64,000 nucleotides of DNA from Oceanobacillus halophilus (lineage in GTDB: Bacteria > Bacillota > Bacilli > Bacillales > Amphibacillaceae): assembly GCF_003628505.1 (NCBI RefSeq), contig NZ_RBZP01000001.1, forward strand, positions 186,001 to 250,000, written 5' to 3'. Positions 51,780 through 61,108 of the stretch are shown here, one piece after another. The position numbers and the translations under genes are program-made. Numbering within the stretch: position 1 is the first letter of the stretch; the number at the start of each line of letters is the position of its first letter. The notes beneath the pieces are model-generated. The model was not told the DNA's origin. It did no database searches and saw only the letters and a program-made list of their open reading frames with translations.

Positions 51780-52001
51780 TTATTTTTTTCTAATTGTAGC
51801 TAGTTCTTCGACGAAAGCTTGTGTTTCAGAAGTGCTAAGTCGACCTTTTTGTACAACGATGTCATACATCATTTTGAGATCATCATATTTAGCTAAATCG
51901 TAATCTTCTGCGTCTAATAATCCACGGTTAACAACGTTAAGCCGATCACCTAACTCGTCAAGTAACTTTTTCAGGTTCTCCTGTGTTGCAGTTTCCATCA
52001 T
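51780..52001 (-). CDS. UPF0435/DUF1128-family protein (YfkK-like)
   Basis: 73-residue acidic, helical protein. Key stretches are LNVVNRGLLDAEDYDLAKYDDL and VEELATIRKK, which I recognise as the UPF0435 (DUF1128) family found in Bacillales; no function is known. GGAGGGGAAGC precedes the start. Two ATG codons are adjacent (52001 and 51998). In B. subtilis the family member (yfkK) lies elsewhere, so its place between rnc and smc is a lineage-specific rearrangement. Confidence 0.8.
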   Translation of the reverse strand: MMETATQENLKKLLDELGDRLNVVNRGLLDAEDYDLAKYDDLKMMYDIVVQKGRLSTSETQAFVEELATIRKK

Positions 52002-52295
52002 GCTTCCCCTCCTTTTCGGTACATTTCCAATATCTATCTGTTATGTATCAGATTCGTTGGTAATTAAAAATTTCAGCTATGTTTACATTCGACGAAATTG
52101 AAATTTTTAAATGTACCTAGTATATAAAATGTTTCGAAGGCTATTACCAAAAAGGTGGTATTAAGCCTAAGTTTACTAATGTACTTCTTTTGTTTATAAG
52201 TTTATGATAAAATAAATGCGGTAAAAAGCCAAATGATTTTTTATTTAAATGGCTCTTTTTATTGCAGAGCCTTTATATGTATTAGGAGAATGTCT
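52002..52295. other. Divergent region between the UPF0435 gene and smc, with leader hairpin
   Basis: 294 AT-rich bases. Near its right end AAAAAGCCA (52223-52231) can pair with TGGCTCTTTTT (about 52250-52260), a terminator-like hairpin ending 35 bases before the smc ATG. Promoter-like TATGAT occurs near 52204. No gene is supported; an in-frame extension of smc from 52233 runs through the hairpin and is not family-like. Confidence 0.5.
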
Positions 52296-55200
52296 ATGTA
52301 TTTAAAACGGTTAGAAAGTATGGGCTTTAAATCATTTGCTGAACGCATTAGTGTTGATTTTGTTCCCGGAGTTACGGCTGTAGTTGGTCCGAATGGGAGT
52401 GGAAAGAGTAATATTACGGATGCTATTCGTTGGGTACTAGGTGAACAATCAGCTAAATCTTTGCGTGGGTCCAAAATGGAGGATATTATCTTCCAGGGGA
52501 GTGATACAAGAAAACCGTTGAATGTTGCCGAAGTAACACTCGTATTGGATAATGAAAATCAGTCATTGCCTTTGGATTACGATGAGGTTAGTGTAACTAG
52601 ACGAGTGTATCGTTCTGGAGATAGCGAATTTTATATAAACAAACAATCTTGTCGCTTGAAAGATATTATAGATTTATTTATGGACTCTGGTTTAGGGAGA
52701 GAAGCTTTTTCTATTATCAGTCAGGGAAAAGTAGAGGAAATCTTAAGTTCTAAGGCTGAAGAGAGACGTTCAATTTTTGAAGAAGCAGCAGGTGTCCTCA
52801 AATATAAACAGCGAAAGAAAAAAGCTGAATATAAATTAGCAGAAACACAAGAAAATTTAAACCGTGTGGAAGATATTATCCATGAAATTGAACAGCAAAT
52901 GCTTCCACTTCAGGAACAAGCGGAAACAGCTAAGAAGTATATGGAACTAAAGGAAGAGCTTAAAGACGAAGAAATTTCCTTGTTAGTTGCCGAAATAGAG
53001 AAGTTACATACTGAATGGAAAGCAATGCTTGAGACGATAAATAATAGTAGGTCTAAAGAAACGCAAATGAAAGCATCTATTCAGAGAAAAGAAGCAACTT
53101 TAGAAAATCATCGTGCAAAATTGGATGAATTGGATAAACAATTAGAAAAGCTTCAGGAACAGCTATTGAATACAACAGAAAAATTAGAGAAATACGAAGG
53201 AAAGAAACAACTTTTAAGTGAACGAACTAAGCATTTTGATAATAATAAACAGAAGCTTGAGAAGCAAAAAAGTACAACTGCTGAAAATATTGGAAGACTT
53301 CATGACGAACTTGTGGGGGAACAGAAAAAGCTATCTGAAATAAGGAAAGTTAGACAGGAAACAAAACAAAAGGTGAAGCAATTAGCAGAGAAACTTTCCT
53401 GGAGCGAAGAATCGATATCTGATCAAATTGAAGAATTGAAATCAGATTATATCGAGTACTTAAACAAGCAAGCAGCTTTGCGAAACGAAAGGCAATCGAT
53501 TCAGCAGCAAAAGCAGCAGATTTTAGGGAAAAAGGATAGACAAGCATCGAAGTTTCAAGATTTATTACACTTACGGGAAGACCTTACTAATAAGAAAGAA
53601 CAAATAGAAATGGAACTTGAAACACAAGAGACACGTTATAAGGAAAAACAATCCATAATTAAGGATTTAAAGAAGGCGCTTGAGAATGATAGGAATGCTT
53701 TTCAAGACTCACAAACCAAGCTATATAAAGGTTATCAATATATTGAAAAATTGAAGTCAAAAAAGGAAATGCTTGAGGAAATGAAAGAAGACTTTCAAGG
53801 CTTTTTCCAGGGAGTAAAGGCTGTATTAAAAGCTAGGGAACAAAATAATCTTGATCATATATATGGTGCAGTTATTGAATTAGTTGATGTTCCTAAAGAG
53901 TACATTACGGCGATTGAAACCGTTTTGGGGGGACAGGCCCAGCATATTGTTGTAGAAAATGATTTAGCAGCAAGAAAAGCGATTCAATGGCTCAAAAAAA
54001 CCAATAATGGTCGTGCAACCTTTTTACCACTACAGTCCATTCAGGAGCGCTTCATATCTAAAGACTTGCTGCACCGAATCGAAAATCACCCCGGATTTAT
54101 AGGTGTCGCAGCAAATTTGGTTCAAACAAGAGTAACGTATCAAAAAGCAGTTAACCATTTAATGGGTCATGTTATTATTGCAAAAAACCTAAAAGATGCG
54201 AATGAAATAGCTCAAGTTGTACATCGTAGGTTTCGTGTCGTCACACTTGATGGGGATGTGGTGAATCCTGGTGGGTCCATGTCAGGTGGAGCACAGAAAA
54301 AAACGAACCAATCTTTATTCTCAAGAGAAAAAGACATTCAAGAATTAACGGCCAAAGTTAATAATTATCAAGAGAGAATTATTAACTTTGAACAAAATGT
54401 GCAAAAACAAAAACGACATATTGCTGAAACAGAAGAACGACTACGGTCAGAAGAAGAGACTTTGTCATTGGAACAGCAAACTCTACAAAATTTACAATCA
54501 GAAAGTAAGGAAATCGAATTAAAACTAGATTCTTTAAATGAAAATTTATATATATATGATCAGGATCAAAAACAATTTACTGAAGACAGTGACTCATTGC
54601 AATCCCGAGATAAGCAACTAACAGCTAAATTAGAAAATATTAAGCAAAAGTTGGAAGAAGTTCAGAAGGAAATTAACTTGTTGACAAACCAAGAAGCGGA
54701 GTTTAAAGAAAATCAAGAGATGCTTCAAAATCAACTACATCAATATCAAGTCTCATTAGCTGAGCAAGAAGAACGAGTCAAGAGCCAGAAAGAAAAAGTA
54801 AGAGTAGTTGAAGTACAAATGAATGACCTGGAAAATCAATATGATTCCTATGAGAAAGAATTAAATACTTTGTTAGAAATGGATTATATAGAGGAATCTG
54901 AAGAAGAGATAGAACACACCTTGAATTCTAATAAAGCTAAAAAGACAGAAATTACTAATCTTATACAAGAGAAACGTTACGAGCGTGAACGCATAACAAA
55001 AAACATACAAAGTATCGATAGGGAATTAAAGGAAGAGTCCAGAAAACATCAAGTATTTTTACAAACCATTCAGCAAGAAGAAGTTCAGGCAAATCGACTG
55101 GATGTTGATTTGGAAAATCGATTAAGTCATTTACAAACAGAATATACCATCACTTATGAACGAGCTTCTGAAACCTATCAGAAATCTGCGGATATTAACC

Positions 55201-55862
55201 AATCAAAAGAAATTGTCCATCAACTGAAAAATCGTATTGATCGTCTTGGGACAGTTAATCTTGGAGCAATTGATGAGTATGATAGAATTTCAGAACGGTT
55301 CGAATTTCTCTCTGAGCAAAGAGATGATTTGGTTGAAGCGAAAACAACTCTTTTCAAAGTTATTTCTGAAATGGATGATGAAATGATTAAACGCTTTGAT
55401 TCTACTTTTCATAAAATTAAAGAGGAGTTTGAAGATGTCTTTAAACAGTTATTTGGTGGTGGACATGCAGAACTGAAATTAACAGACCCTAAACATTTGC
55501 TGGACACAGGTATCGATATTATTGCCCAGCCTCCTGGAAAGAAACTTCAAAATTTAGGATTACTTTCAGGTGGTGAACGTGCTTTAACGGCAATTGCACT
55601 TCTGTTTGCTATATTAAGGGTGCGTCCTGTGCCGTTTTGTATTTTAGATGAAGTGGAAGCAGCACTTGATGAAGCCAATGTTGTCCGTTTCGCTAAATAT
55701 ATAAAATTATATAGCGGAAACACACAGTTTATTGTAATTACGCATCGTAAAGGTACAATGGAAGAAGCAGATGTACTTTATGGGGTGACAATGCAGGAAT
55801 CAGGTGTATCTCGGTTGGTATCAGTAAGATTGGAAGATACAAAGGACTTAGTAAATTCCTAA
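52296..55862 (+). CDS. smc: Chromosome condensation ATPase SMC
   Basis: Core of the SMC-ScpAB complex that organises and segregates chromosomes. The 1188-residue protein has Walker A GPNGSGKSN near 32-40, two long coiled coils, a hinge at about 500-650 ending in VVNPGGSMSGGA, the signature LSGGERALTAIAL and Walker B FCILDEVEAALDEANV near the C-terminus. Length matches B. subtilis Smc. I start at the ATG at 52296 after TAGGAGAATG; the frame from 52233 adds 21 unlikely residues. ftsY follows after 15 bases. Confidence 0.97.
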   Translation: MYLKRLESMGFKSFAERISVDFVPGVTAVVGPNGSGKSNITDAIRWVLGEQSAKSLRGSKMEDIIFQGSDTRKPLNVAEVTLVLDNENQSLPLDYDEVSVTRRVYRSGDSEFYINKQSCRLKDIIDLFMDSGLGREAFSIISQGKVEEILSSKAEERRSIFEEAAGVLKYKQRKKKAEYKLAETQENLNRVEDIIHEIEQQMLPLQEQAETAKKYMELKEELKDEEISLLVAEIEKLHTEWKAMLETINNSRSKETQMKASIQRKEATLENHRAKLDELDKQLEKLQEQLLNTTEKLEKYEGKKQLLSERTKHFDNNKQKLEKQKSTTAENIGRLHDELVGEQKKLSEIRKVRQETKQKVKQLAEKLSWSEESISDQIEELKSDYIEYLNKQAALRNERQSIQQQKQQILGKKDRQASKFQDLLHLREDLTNKKEQIEMELETQETRYKEKQSIIKDLKKALENDRNAFQDSQTKLYKGYQYIEKLKSKKEMLEEMKEDFQGFFQGVKAVLKAREQNNLDHIYGAVIELVDVPKEYITAIETVLGGQAQHIVVENDLAARKAIQWLKKTNNGRATFLPLQSIQERFISKDLLHRIENHPGFIGVAANLVQTRVTYQKAVNHLMGHVIIAKNLKDANEIAQVVHRRFRVVTLDGDVVNPGGSMSGGAQKKTNQSLFSREKDIQELTAKVNNYQERIINFEQNVQKQKRHIAETEERLRSEEETLSLEQQTLQNLQSESKEIELKLDSLNENLYIYDQDQKQFTEDSDSLQSRDKQLTAKLENIKQKLEEVQKEINLLTNQEAEFKENQEMLQNQLHQYQVSLAEQEERVKSQKEKVRVVEVQMNDLENQYDSYEKELNTLLEMDYIEESEEEIEHTLNSNKAKKTEITNLIQEKRYERERITKNIQSIDRELKEESRKHQVFLQTIQQEEVQANRLDVDLENRLSHLQTEYTITYERASETYQKSADINQSKEIVHQLKNRIDRLGTVNLGAIDEYDRISERFEFLSEQRDDLVEAKTTLFKVISEMDDEMIKRFDSTFHKIKEEFEDVFKQLFGGGHAELKLTDPKHLLDTGIDIIAQPPGKKLQNLGLLSGGERALTAIALLFAILRVRPVPFCILDEVEAALDEANVVRFAKYIKLYSGNTQFIVITHRKGTMEEADVLYGVTMQESGVSRLVSVRLEDTKDLVNS

Positions 55863-55877
55863 GGAGGTAGAGTTAGT

Positions 55878-56879
55878 ATGGGATTTATGGACAAATTAAA
55901 AAATAAATTTACCCAAAATAAAGAGACAGAAGAAGTTAGTGAAAAGTATAAAGCAGGGATGAAAAAAAGTCGTAATACTTTTTCTGGAAAAATTAATGAT
56001 TTAATCGCAAGGTATCGTAAGGTTGATGAGGATTTCTTTGAGGAACTTGAAGAGGTTCTTATATCAGCAGACGTAGGTGTTATGACTGTGATGGATCTGA
56101 TAGATGAGTTAAAAATGGAAGTCAAACGCCAAAATATTAAAGATACTAAAGAAGTTAAGAATGTTATTTCTGAAAAACTAGTGGAAATTTATTATGGTGA
56201 CGATGATGAGGAAATCGAAGCAATAAATATGAAAGAAAATGAGTTATCTGTCATATTGGTTGTTGGTGTTAATGGTGTAGGTAAAACAACTTCCATTGGT
56301 AAATTAGCTCATCAATTAAAGAAACAAGGAAAAAATGTAGTTTTAGCTGCAGGAGATACATTCCGTGCCGGTGCTATTGAGCAGCTTGAAGTATGGGGGG
56401 AAAGAGCTGGCGTTGATGTGATAAAACACAGTGCTGGAAGTGACCCTGCTGCGGTTATTTTTGATGGGATTAAAGCAGCTAAGTCCAGAGAAGCAGATGT
56501 GTTAATTTGTGATACTGCAGGTAGACTACAAAATAAAGTAAATCTCATGAATGAACTTTCCAAAGTGAAACGGGTTATTGAGCGTGAGATACCTGATGCT
56601 CCTCATGAAGTATTGTTAGTACTAGATGCTACAACTGGACAAAATGCACTTAGCCAAGCGAAAACTTTCTCAGAAGCTACAGATGTAACTGGTATTGTGC
56701 TTACAAAATTGGATGGCACTGCAAAAGGTGGAATTGTTCTAGCCATTCGCCATGAATTAAATGTTCCTGTTAAGTATGTGGGTCTAGGAGAAAAAATAGA
56801 TGATCTACAACAATTTGATGCACATGCATTTGTATATGGATTATTTGCTGATATGCTAGATGAAACGGAAGACGAATAA
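55878..56879 (+). CDS. ftsY: Signal recognition particle receptor FtsY
   Basis: Membrane-associated GTPase that docks SRP-ribosome complexes at the translocon. The 333-residue protein has a short charged N-terminal region, the N domain helical bundle (about 35-105) and the G domain with VGVNGVGKT near 129-137, DTAGRL and TKLDGTAKGG. AAGGAGG overlaps the smc stop codon, so the two genes are coupled. The downstream ylxM-ffh pair encodes its SRP partner. Confidence 0.96.
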   Translation: MGFMDKLKNKFTQNKETEEVSEKYKAGMKKSRNTFSGKINDLIARYRKVDEDFFEELEEVLISADVGVMTVMDLIDELKMEVKRQNIKDTKEVKNVISEKLVEIYYGDDDEEIEAINMKENELSVILVVGVNGVGKTTSIGKLAHQLKKQGKNVVLAAGDTFRAGAIEQLEVWGERAGVDVIKHSAGSDPAAVIFDGIKAAKSREADVLICDTAGRLQNKVNLMNELSKVKRVIEREIPDAPHEVLLVLDATTGQNALSQAKTFSEATDVTGIVLTKLDGTAKGGIVLAIRHELNVPVKYVGLGEKIDDLQQFDAHAFVYGLFADMLDETEDE

Positions 56880-56916
56880 GCAACATACAACTATCCAAAT
56901 AGAATGTGAGCACACT

Positions 56917-56944
56917 TTGACAGACAAGCAGTTTCAGGTATGAT
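56917..56944 (+). promoter_or_regulatory. Sigma-A promoter of ylxM-ffh
   Basis: TTGACA at 56917-56922 and TATGAT at 56939-56944 are 16 bases apart; an overlapping TATAAT at 56944-56949 would give 21-base spacing. It lies 40 bases before the ylxM start. Confidence 0.7.
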
Positions 56945-56983
56945 ATAATGTAAAGGCGATTCACTTAACAAAGGGGTGATGTC

Positions 56984-57301
56984 TTGATAGAGAAAACAAC
57001 CCGTATGAATTATTTATTTGACTTTTACCAAGCATTATTGACATCTAAGCAACGCAATTATATGGAATTGTATTATTTAGAAGATTATTCGCTAGGTGAG
57101 ATTTCCGAGTTGTATCAAGTATCTCGTCAGGCAGTATATGACAATATTAAACGAACCGAAAACATGCTTGAATCGTATGAAGATAAGCTGCGGTTATATG
57201 ATAAATATCTAAAACAAGCTTCTATTATCAAACAATTGGAAATGGAGATTACTGACAAAAACTTATTATCTTTGATACAACAACTAAAAGAAATAGATTA
57301 G
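56984..57301 (+). CDS. ylxM: SRP-associated helix-turn-helix protein YlxM
   Basis: 105-residue YlxM/p13 family protein with a sigma-70 region 4-like helix-turn-helix ([21 protein letters not shown] near 37-57). Homologues bind the SRP and modulate its RNA. It starts at a TTG at 56984 after AAAGGGGTGAT; the family N-terminus ([17 protein letters not shown]) follows shortly. It has its own promoter and lies 13 bases before ffh. Confidence 0.93.
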   Translation: MIEKTTRMNYLFDFYQALLTSKQRNYMELYYLEDYSLGEISELYQVSRQAVYDNIKRTENMLESYEDKLRLYDKYLKQASIIKQLEMEITDKNLLSLIQQLKEID

Positions 57302-57314
57302 GGGGACACCTTCT

Positions 57315-58661
57315 ATGGCATTTGAAGGATTGGCCGACCGCCTGCAAAGTACGATAAAAAAAATCACAGGCAAAGGAAAAGTATCAGAACAAGATGTTAA
57401 AGAAATGACCCGTGAAGTAAGGCTTGCGCTGTTAGAGGCGGATGTAAATTTTAAGGTCGTTAAAGATTTAATCAAACGTATAAAAGAACGAGCAATCGGA
57501 CAGGAAGTAATGGAAAGTTTAACACCTGGGCAACAAGTCATTAAGGTAGTGAAAGAAGAACTAACTGCTTTAATGGGTGGTGAGCAAAGTAAAATAGCTG
57601 TTGCAGACCGCCCGCCAACTGTAATTATGATGGTTGGTTTGCAAGGTGCTGGTAAGACAACTACTACAGGTAAACTTGCAAATTTACTTCGAAAAAAACA
57701 TAATCGAAATCCTCTTTTAGTTGCCTGTGATGTATATCGTCCAGCAGCGATTAAGCAGTTAGAAACATTAGGGGAACAATTAGATATGCCGGTGTTTTCT
57801 ATGGGAACTGATGTGAACCCTGTGGAAATAGCCTCAAAAGCAATTGAAAAAGCGAAAGAGGATCATAATGACTATGTTATTATCGATACGGCAGGACGTT
57901 TGCATGTAGATTCAGAGTTAATGGACGAACTGGATCAAATCAAAACCAATTTAAAACCAGATGAGATTTTCTTGGTTGTTGATGCTATGACAGGTCAAGA
58001 TGCTGTTAATGTGGCTGAAAGTTTTAATGAACAACTAGACATATCAGGTGTTGTGTTAACCAAGCTTGATGGAGATACTCGTGGTGGTGCTGCACTGTCT
58101 ATAAAAGCAGTAACCAATAAACCAATTAAATTTGCAGGTATGGGTGAGAAACTTGATCAGCTAGAAGCCTTCCACCCAGAACGAATGGCGTCTAGAATTC
58201 TTGGAATGGGGGATGTGCTTTCCCTTATAGAAAAAGCACAAGCTAACGTAGATGAAAAGCAAGCAAAAGAACTGGAAGAAAAAATGCGAACAATGTCCTT
58301 CACTTTTGACGACTTTTTAGAACAAATGGGTCAAGTGAAAAATATGGGACCATTAGATGAATTAATCAATATGATTCCTGGAGCCAACAAAATGAAAGGC
58401 TTAAAGAATGCACAACTTGATGAAAAACAACTGGTACATGTTGAAGCAATCATACAGTCGATGACCAAGAAAGAGAGACAGGAACCAGGCATTATAAATG
58501 CAAGTCGTAAAAAGCGTATTGCGAAAGGGTCTGGAACTTCTGTATCCCAAGTCAATCGATTATTAAAGCAATTTACAGATATGAAAAAAATGATGAAGCA
58601 AATGTCAAATATGCAAAAAGGCAAAAAAGGCAAAGGTGGCATGAATTTTCCATTTATGTAG
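57315..58661 (+). CDS. ffh: Signal recognition particle protein Ffh (SRP54)
   Basis: GTPase that binds signal sequences and SRP RNA and pairs with FtsY. The 448-residue protein has an N domain, the G domain with GLQGAGKTTTTGKLA near 108-122, DTAGRL and TKLDGDTRGG, and a Met-rich M domain (about 300-448) ending KKGKGGMNFPFM. The GGGGGACACC site precedes the ATG. No SRP RNA gene is present in this window. Confidence 0.97.
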   Translation: MAFEGLADRLQSTIKKITGKGKVSEQDVKEMTREVRLALLEADVNFKVVKDLIKRIKERAIGQEVMESLTPGQQVIKVVKEELTALMGGEQSKIAVADRPPTVIMMVGLQGAGKTTTTGKLANLLRKKHNRNPLLVACDVYRPAAIKQLETLGEQLDMPVFSMGTDVNPVEIASKAIEKAKEDHNDYVIIDTAGRLHVDSELMDELDQIKTNLKPDEIFLVVDAMTGQDAVNVAESFNEQLDISGVVLTKLDGDTRGGAALSIKAVTNKPIKFAGMGEKLDQLEAFHPERMASRILGMGDVLSLIEKAQANVDEKQAKELEEKMRTMSFTFDDFLEQMGQVKNMGPLDELINMIPGANKMKGLKNAQLDEKQLVHVEAIIQSMTKKERQEPGIINASRKKRIAKGSGTSVSQVNRLLKQFTDMKKMMKQMSNMQKGKKGKGGMNFPFM

Positions 58662-58734
58662 ATTGGAATCGGCTGTTTTATGATGCTTTTTTTATCGCAT
58701 AGAAGGCTTTTATTGTTATGTAATGTAAAAACAC

Positions 58735-58763
58735 TTTACAGACATGAAAATATCTGTTAGAAT
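58735..58763 (+). promoter_or_regulatory. Sigma-A promoter of rpsP
   Basis: TTTACA at 58735-58740 and TAGAAT at 58758-58763 are 17 bases apart, giving a leader of about 30 bases for the rpsP-khpA transcript. Confidence 0.6.
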
Positions 58764-58802
58764 CAATTCTTGTGAAAAACATTTTATGGAGGTGCAATAA
58801 TA

Positions 58803-59069
58803 ATGGCAGTAAAAATTCGTATGAAACGTATGGGTTCAAAAAGAAATCCATTTTACCGTATCGTAGTAGCTGACTCACGTTCTCCTCGTGATGGACGTAA
58901 TATTGAACAGATTGGAACTTACAACCCTGTTGTTAGTCCAGTTGAAGTTAAAATAGATGAGGAAAAAGCACTTGATTGGATGAAAAAAGGCGCGAAACCA
59001 AGTGATACTGTTCGCAACCTATTCTCAAAACAAGGCATCATGAAAAAATTCCACGAATCAAAAAACTAA
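58803..59069 (+). CDS. rpsP: 30S ribosomal protein S16
   Basis: 88-residue S16 with the conserved [21 protein letters not shown]-type N-terminus (about 5-25), then GTYNPV and the C-terminal [25 protein letters not shown] is the ribosome binding site. It heads rpsP-khpA-ylqD-rimM-trmD, which groups ribosome assembly and tRNA modification. Confidence 0.97.
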   Translation: MAVKIRMKRMGSKRNPFYRIVVADSRSPRDGRNIEQIGTYNPVVSPVEVKIDEEKALDWMKKGAKPSDTVRNLFSKQGIMKKFHESKN

Positions 59070-59089
59070 TAGTAAAGTAGTGTGATATC

Positions 59090-59317
59090 ATGAAAGCCCT
59101 GATTGAATCAATTGTGACACCACTTGTTGATCACCCGGAAGATATTGTTGTAACGAGGTCAGAAGAAGATACTAAAGTTGTGTATCATCTCACTGTTAAT
59201 CAAGATGATGTTGGCAAGGTGATTGGTAAGAATGGTCGTATAGCAAAATCGATTCGTACAGTTGTTTATGCAGCTAAAACAGATGGGGAAAAACGCATTT
59301 ACTTGGATATTATGTAG
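59090..59317 (+). CDS. khpA: KH-domain RNA-binding protein KhpA (YlqC)
   Basis: 75-residue single KH-domain protein with the GxxG loop in VIGKNGRIAKSIRTVVYAA. KhpA pairs with KhpB (Jag) and binds many RNAs to influence cell division in Gram-positive bacteria. It lies 20 bases after rpsP and is followed by a hairpin terminator. Confidence 0.94.
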   Translation: MKALIESIVTPLVDHPEDIVVTRSEEDTKVVYHLTVNQDDVGKVIGKNGRIAKSIRTVVYAAKTDGEKRIYLDIM

Positions 59318-59356
59318 TAAAAGGGGAAGGAACCATTTGGTTTTCTTTCCCTTTTC
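59318..59356 (+). terminator. Rho-independent terminator after khpA
   Basis: AAAAGGGGAAGGAAACC and GGTTTTCTTTCCCTTTT form a long stem with a mismatch or two around an ATTT loop. It partly separates rpsP-khpA from ylqD-rimM-trmD. Confidence 0.75.
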
Positions 59357-59437
59357 TAATATAATAGAGCAATCAAATCATCTTATTATAATGATTATTA
59401 TGGATTATAAACATTTCGGTGAGAGTGGGGAGAAGTT

Positions 59438-59827
59438 ATGAAAATAATGAAGAAAGTCCTTATTAAACAAATCGTAACCGAAAATAGTAAAGCGAAACTA
59501 AGAGATAACTTTTACGATCAGAAAATGCGACTTGAACAAGAGTGTCAACAATTGTTATTTGAAAAAAGAAAGTTACAAAATAAGTCAGGAGTATCTAGAC
59601 AAGATATTTCTCGCCGTTTTCAAAAAGAACTGAATAAACGTCAGGAAAAAATAAAATTAATTGATTTTAAGACAGAGCAATTGGATATGCTTGAACTAGG
59701 CAGTGAAATTGTTGAAAAAGAGGTTGAAGCTCTTGTTGAAGTAACAGAAGGTACGCATTGGGATGATATTATGAAAGAGCAATCTATTGTTATTAAAGAT
59801 GGAATTGTTGTTCGAATCGATAAATAG
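59438..59827 (+). CDS. ylqD: YlqD-family coiled-coil protein
   Basis: 129-residue protein of the YlqD family, function unknown. It is largely a charged coiled coil (about 25-80; MRLEQECQQLLFEKRKLQNK) followed by a beta-rich C-terminus (LVEVTEGTHWDDI ... IVIKDGIVVRI). GGGGAGAAG precedes the ATG at 59438; a second ATG at 59447 is possible. Its fixed place between khpA and rimM suggests a link to ribosome maturation. Confidence 0.87.
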   Translation: MKIMKKVLIKQIVTENSKAKLRDNFYDQKMRLEQECQQLLFEKRKLQNKSGVSRQDISRRFQKELNKRQEKIKLIDFKTEQLDMLELGSEIVEKEVEALVEVTEGTHWDDIMKEQSIVIKDGIVVRIDK

Positions 59828-59847
59828 AGAAAAAGCAGGTGATTAAC

Positions 59848-60363
59848 ATGAACCAGGAATTATTTAATATTGGCAAAGTGATTAACACGCATGGAATCCG
59901 CGGGGAAGTTAAAGTGTTGCGTATAAGTGATTTTGAAGACCGTTTTCAACCTGGTAAAAAGGTTTGTTTAGTAAAAGATAATGGAGAAAATATACAACTA
60001 GTTATAGAAGGACATCGTGTACATAAAGGTTATGACCTTCTTCAGTTTGAGGGGTACAACAATATTAATGATGTAGAGGATTTTAAAGGACATAACTTAA
60101 AAATATCAAAAGACCAACTGACCGAATTAGAGGAGAACGAATTTTACTATTATGAGATTATCGGATGCGAAGTGTTTACAATTGACAAGCAAAACATTGG
60201 GGAGGTCAAAGAAATCTTATCCCCTGGTGCAAATGATGTTTGGGTGGTAAAACAAAAGAAAGGGAGAGATATTTTAATTCCTTACATAAAAGATGTCGTA
60301 AAAGAAGTGGACATCGATAATAAGAAAATCATCATTGAACCAATGGAAGGACTGTTTGAATAA
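59848..60363 (+). CDS. rimM: 16S rRNA-processing protein RimM
   Basis: Assembly factor that binds S19 and helps mature the 30S head. The 171-residue protein has an N-terminal RimM domain ([18 protein letters not shown] near 5-22) and a C-terminal PRC-barrel ([13 protein letters not shown] near 94-106). I start at the ATG at 59848 after GCAGGTGAT; the GTG at 59839 overlaps that site. Its last base is the first base of trmD. Confidence 0.95.
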   Translation: MNQELFNIGKVINTHGIRGEVKVLRISDFEDRFQPGKKVCLVKDNGENIQLVIEGHRVHKGYDLLQFEGYNNINDVEDFKGHNLKISKDQLTELEENEFYYYEIIGCEVFTIDKQNIGEVKEILSPGANDVWVVKQKKGRDILIPYIKDVVKEVDIDNKKIIIEPMEGLFE

Positions 60364-61094
60364 TGCATATCGATGTCCTGACATTATTTCCGGAGATGTT
60401 TACTGGTGTATTTCAATCTTCTATTTTAAGAAAAGCTACGGAACGCGGGAAGTTTAGTTACAATCTTGTTAATTTTAGAGATTACACAGACAATAAGCAT
60501 AATAAAGTGGATGATTATCCATATGGTGGTGGTGCAGGCATGGTATTGTCGCCACAACCTGTCTTTGATGCGGTTGAATCTATTACCAGTGAAAATACGA
60601 AAAAACCACGTATCGTTCTTATGTGTCCTCAAGGAGAAACGTATTCCCAAACAAAAGCAGAAGAGCTTGCTAAAGAGGATCACCTCATTTTTATATGTGG
60701 ACATTATGAAGGTTATGATGAAAGAATAAGAGAGAATTTGGTAACGGATGAAATTTCTATCGGTGATTACGTATTAACGGGTGGAGAATTGGGGGCTATG
60801 GTTGTTGTTGATAGTGTTGTTAGACTACTTCCGGATGTACTCGGAAATAAGGATTCAGCACCACAAGATTCGTTCTCAACAGGGCTGTTAGAGCATCCTC
60901 ATTATACTCGTCCGGCAGATTTTCGTGGAATGAAGGTGCCAGATGTTTTGTTATCTGGTAATCATGCAAAGATTGAAACGTGGAGAAAAGAACAATCATT
61001 AAAAAGAACGTATGAACGCAGGAAGGACTTACTCTCCTCTTCAGATCTATCAGAAGAAGAGAAGCAACTGTTAAATAGAATAAAAGGTAAGTAA
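60363..61094 (+). CDS. trmD: tRNA (guanine-37-N1) methyltransferase TrmD
   Basis: SPOUT-class SAM methyltransferase that makes m1G37 and prevents frameshifting. The 243-residue protein has [10 protein letters not shown] at the N-terminus, the knot region [11 protein letters not shown] near 116-126 and [19 protein letters not shown], plus a C-terminal domain ([12 protein letters not shown]). It overlaps rimM by one base. There is no clear terminator; repeat R6 begins 15 bases beyond the stop codon. Confidence 0.97.
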   Translation: MHIDVLTLFPEMFTGVFQSSILRKATERGKFSYNLVNFRDYTDNKHNKVDDYPYGGGAGMVLSPQPVFDAVESITSENTKKPRIVLMCPQGETYSQTKAEELAKEDHLIFICGHYEGYDERIRENLVTDEISIGDYVLTGGELGAMVVVDSVVRLLPDVLGNKDSAPQDSFSTGLLEHPHYTRPADFRGMKVPDVLLSGNHAKIETWRKEQSLKRTYERRKDLLSSSDLSEEEKQLLNRIKGK

Positions 61095-61108
61095 TGAGAA
61101 TTAATTTA

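Noticed and set aside
56880-56983. SRP (4.5S/6S-type) RNA gene next to ffh
   Set aside because: The gap is only 104 bases and contains a promoter and ribosome binding site; no SRP RNA tetraloop domain is visible.
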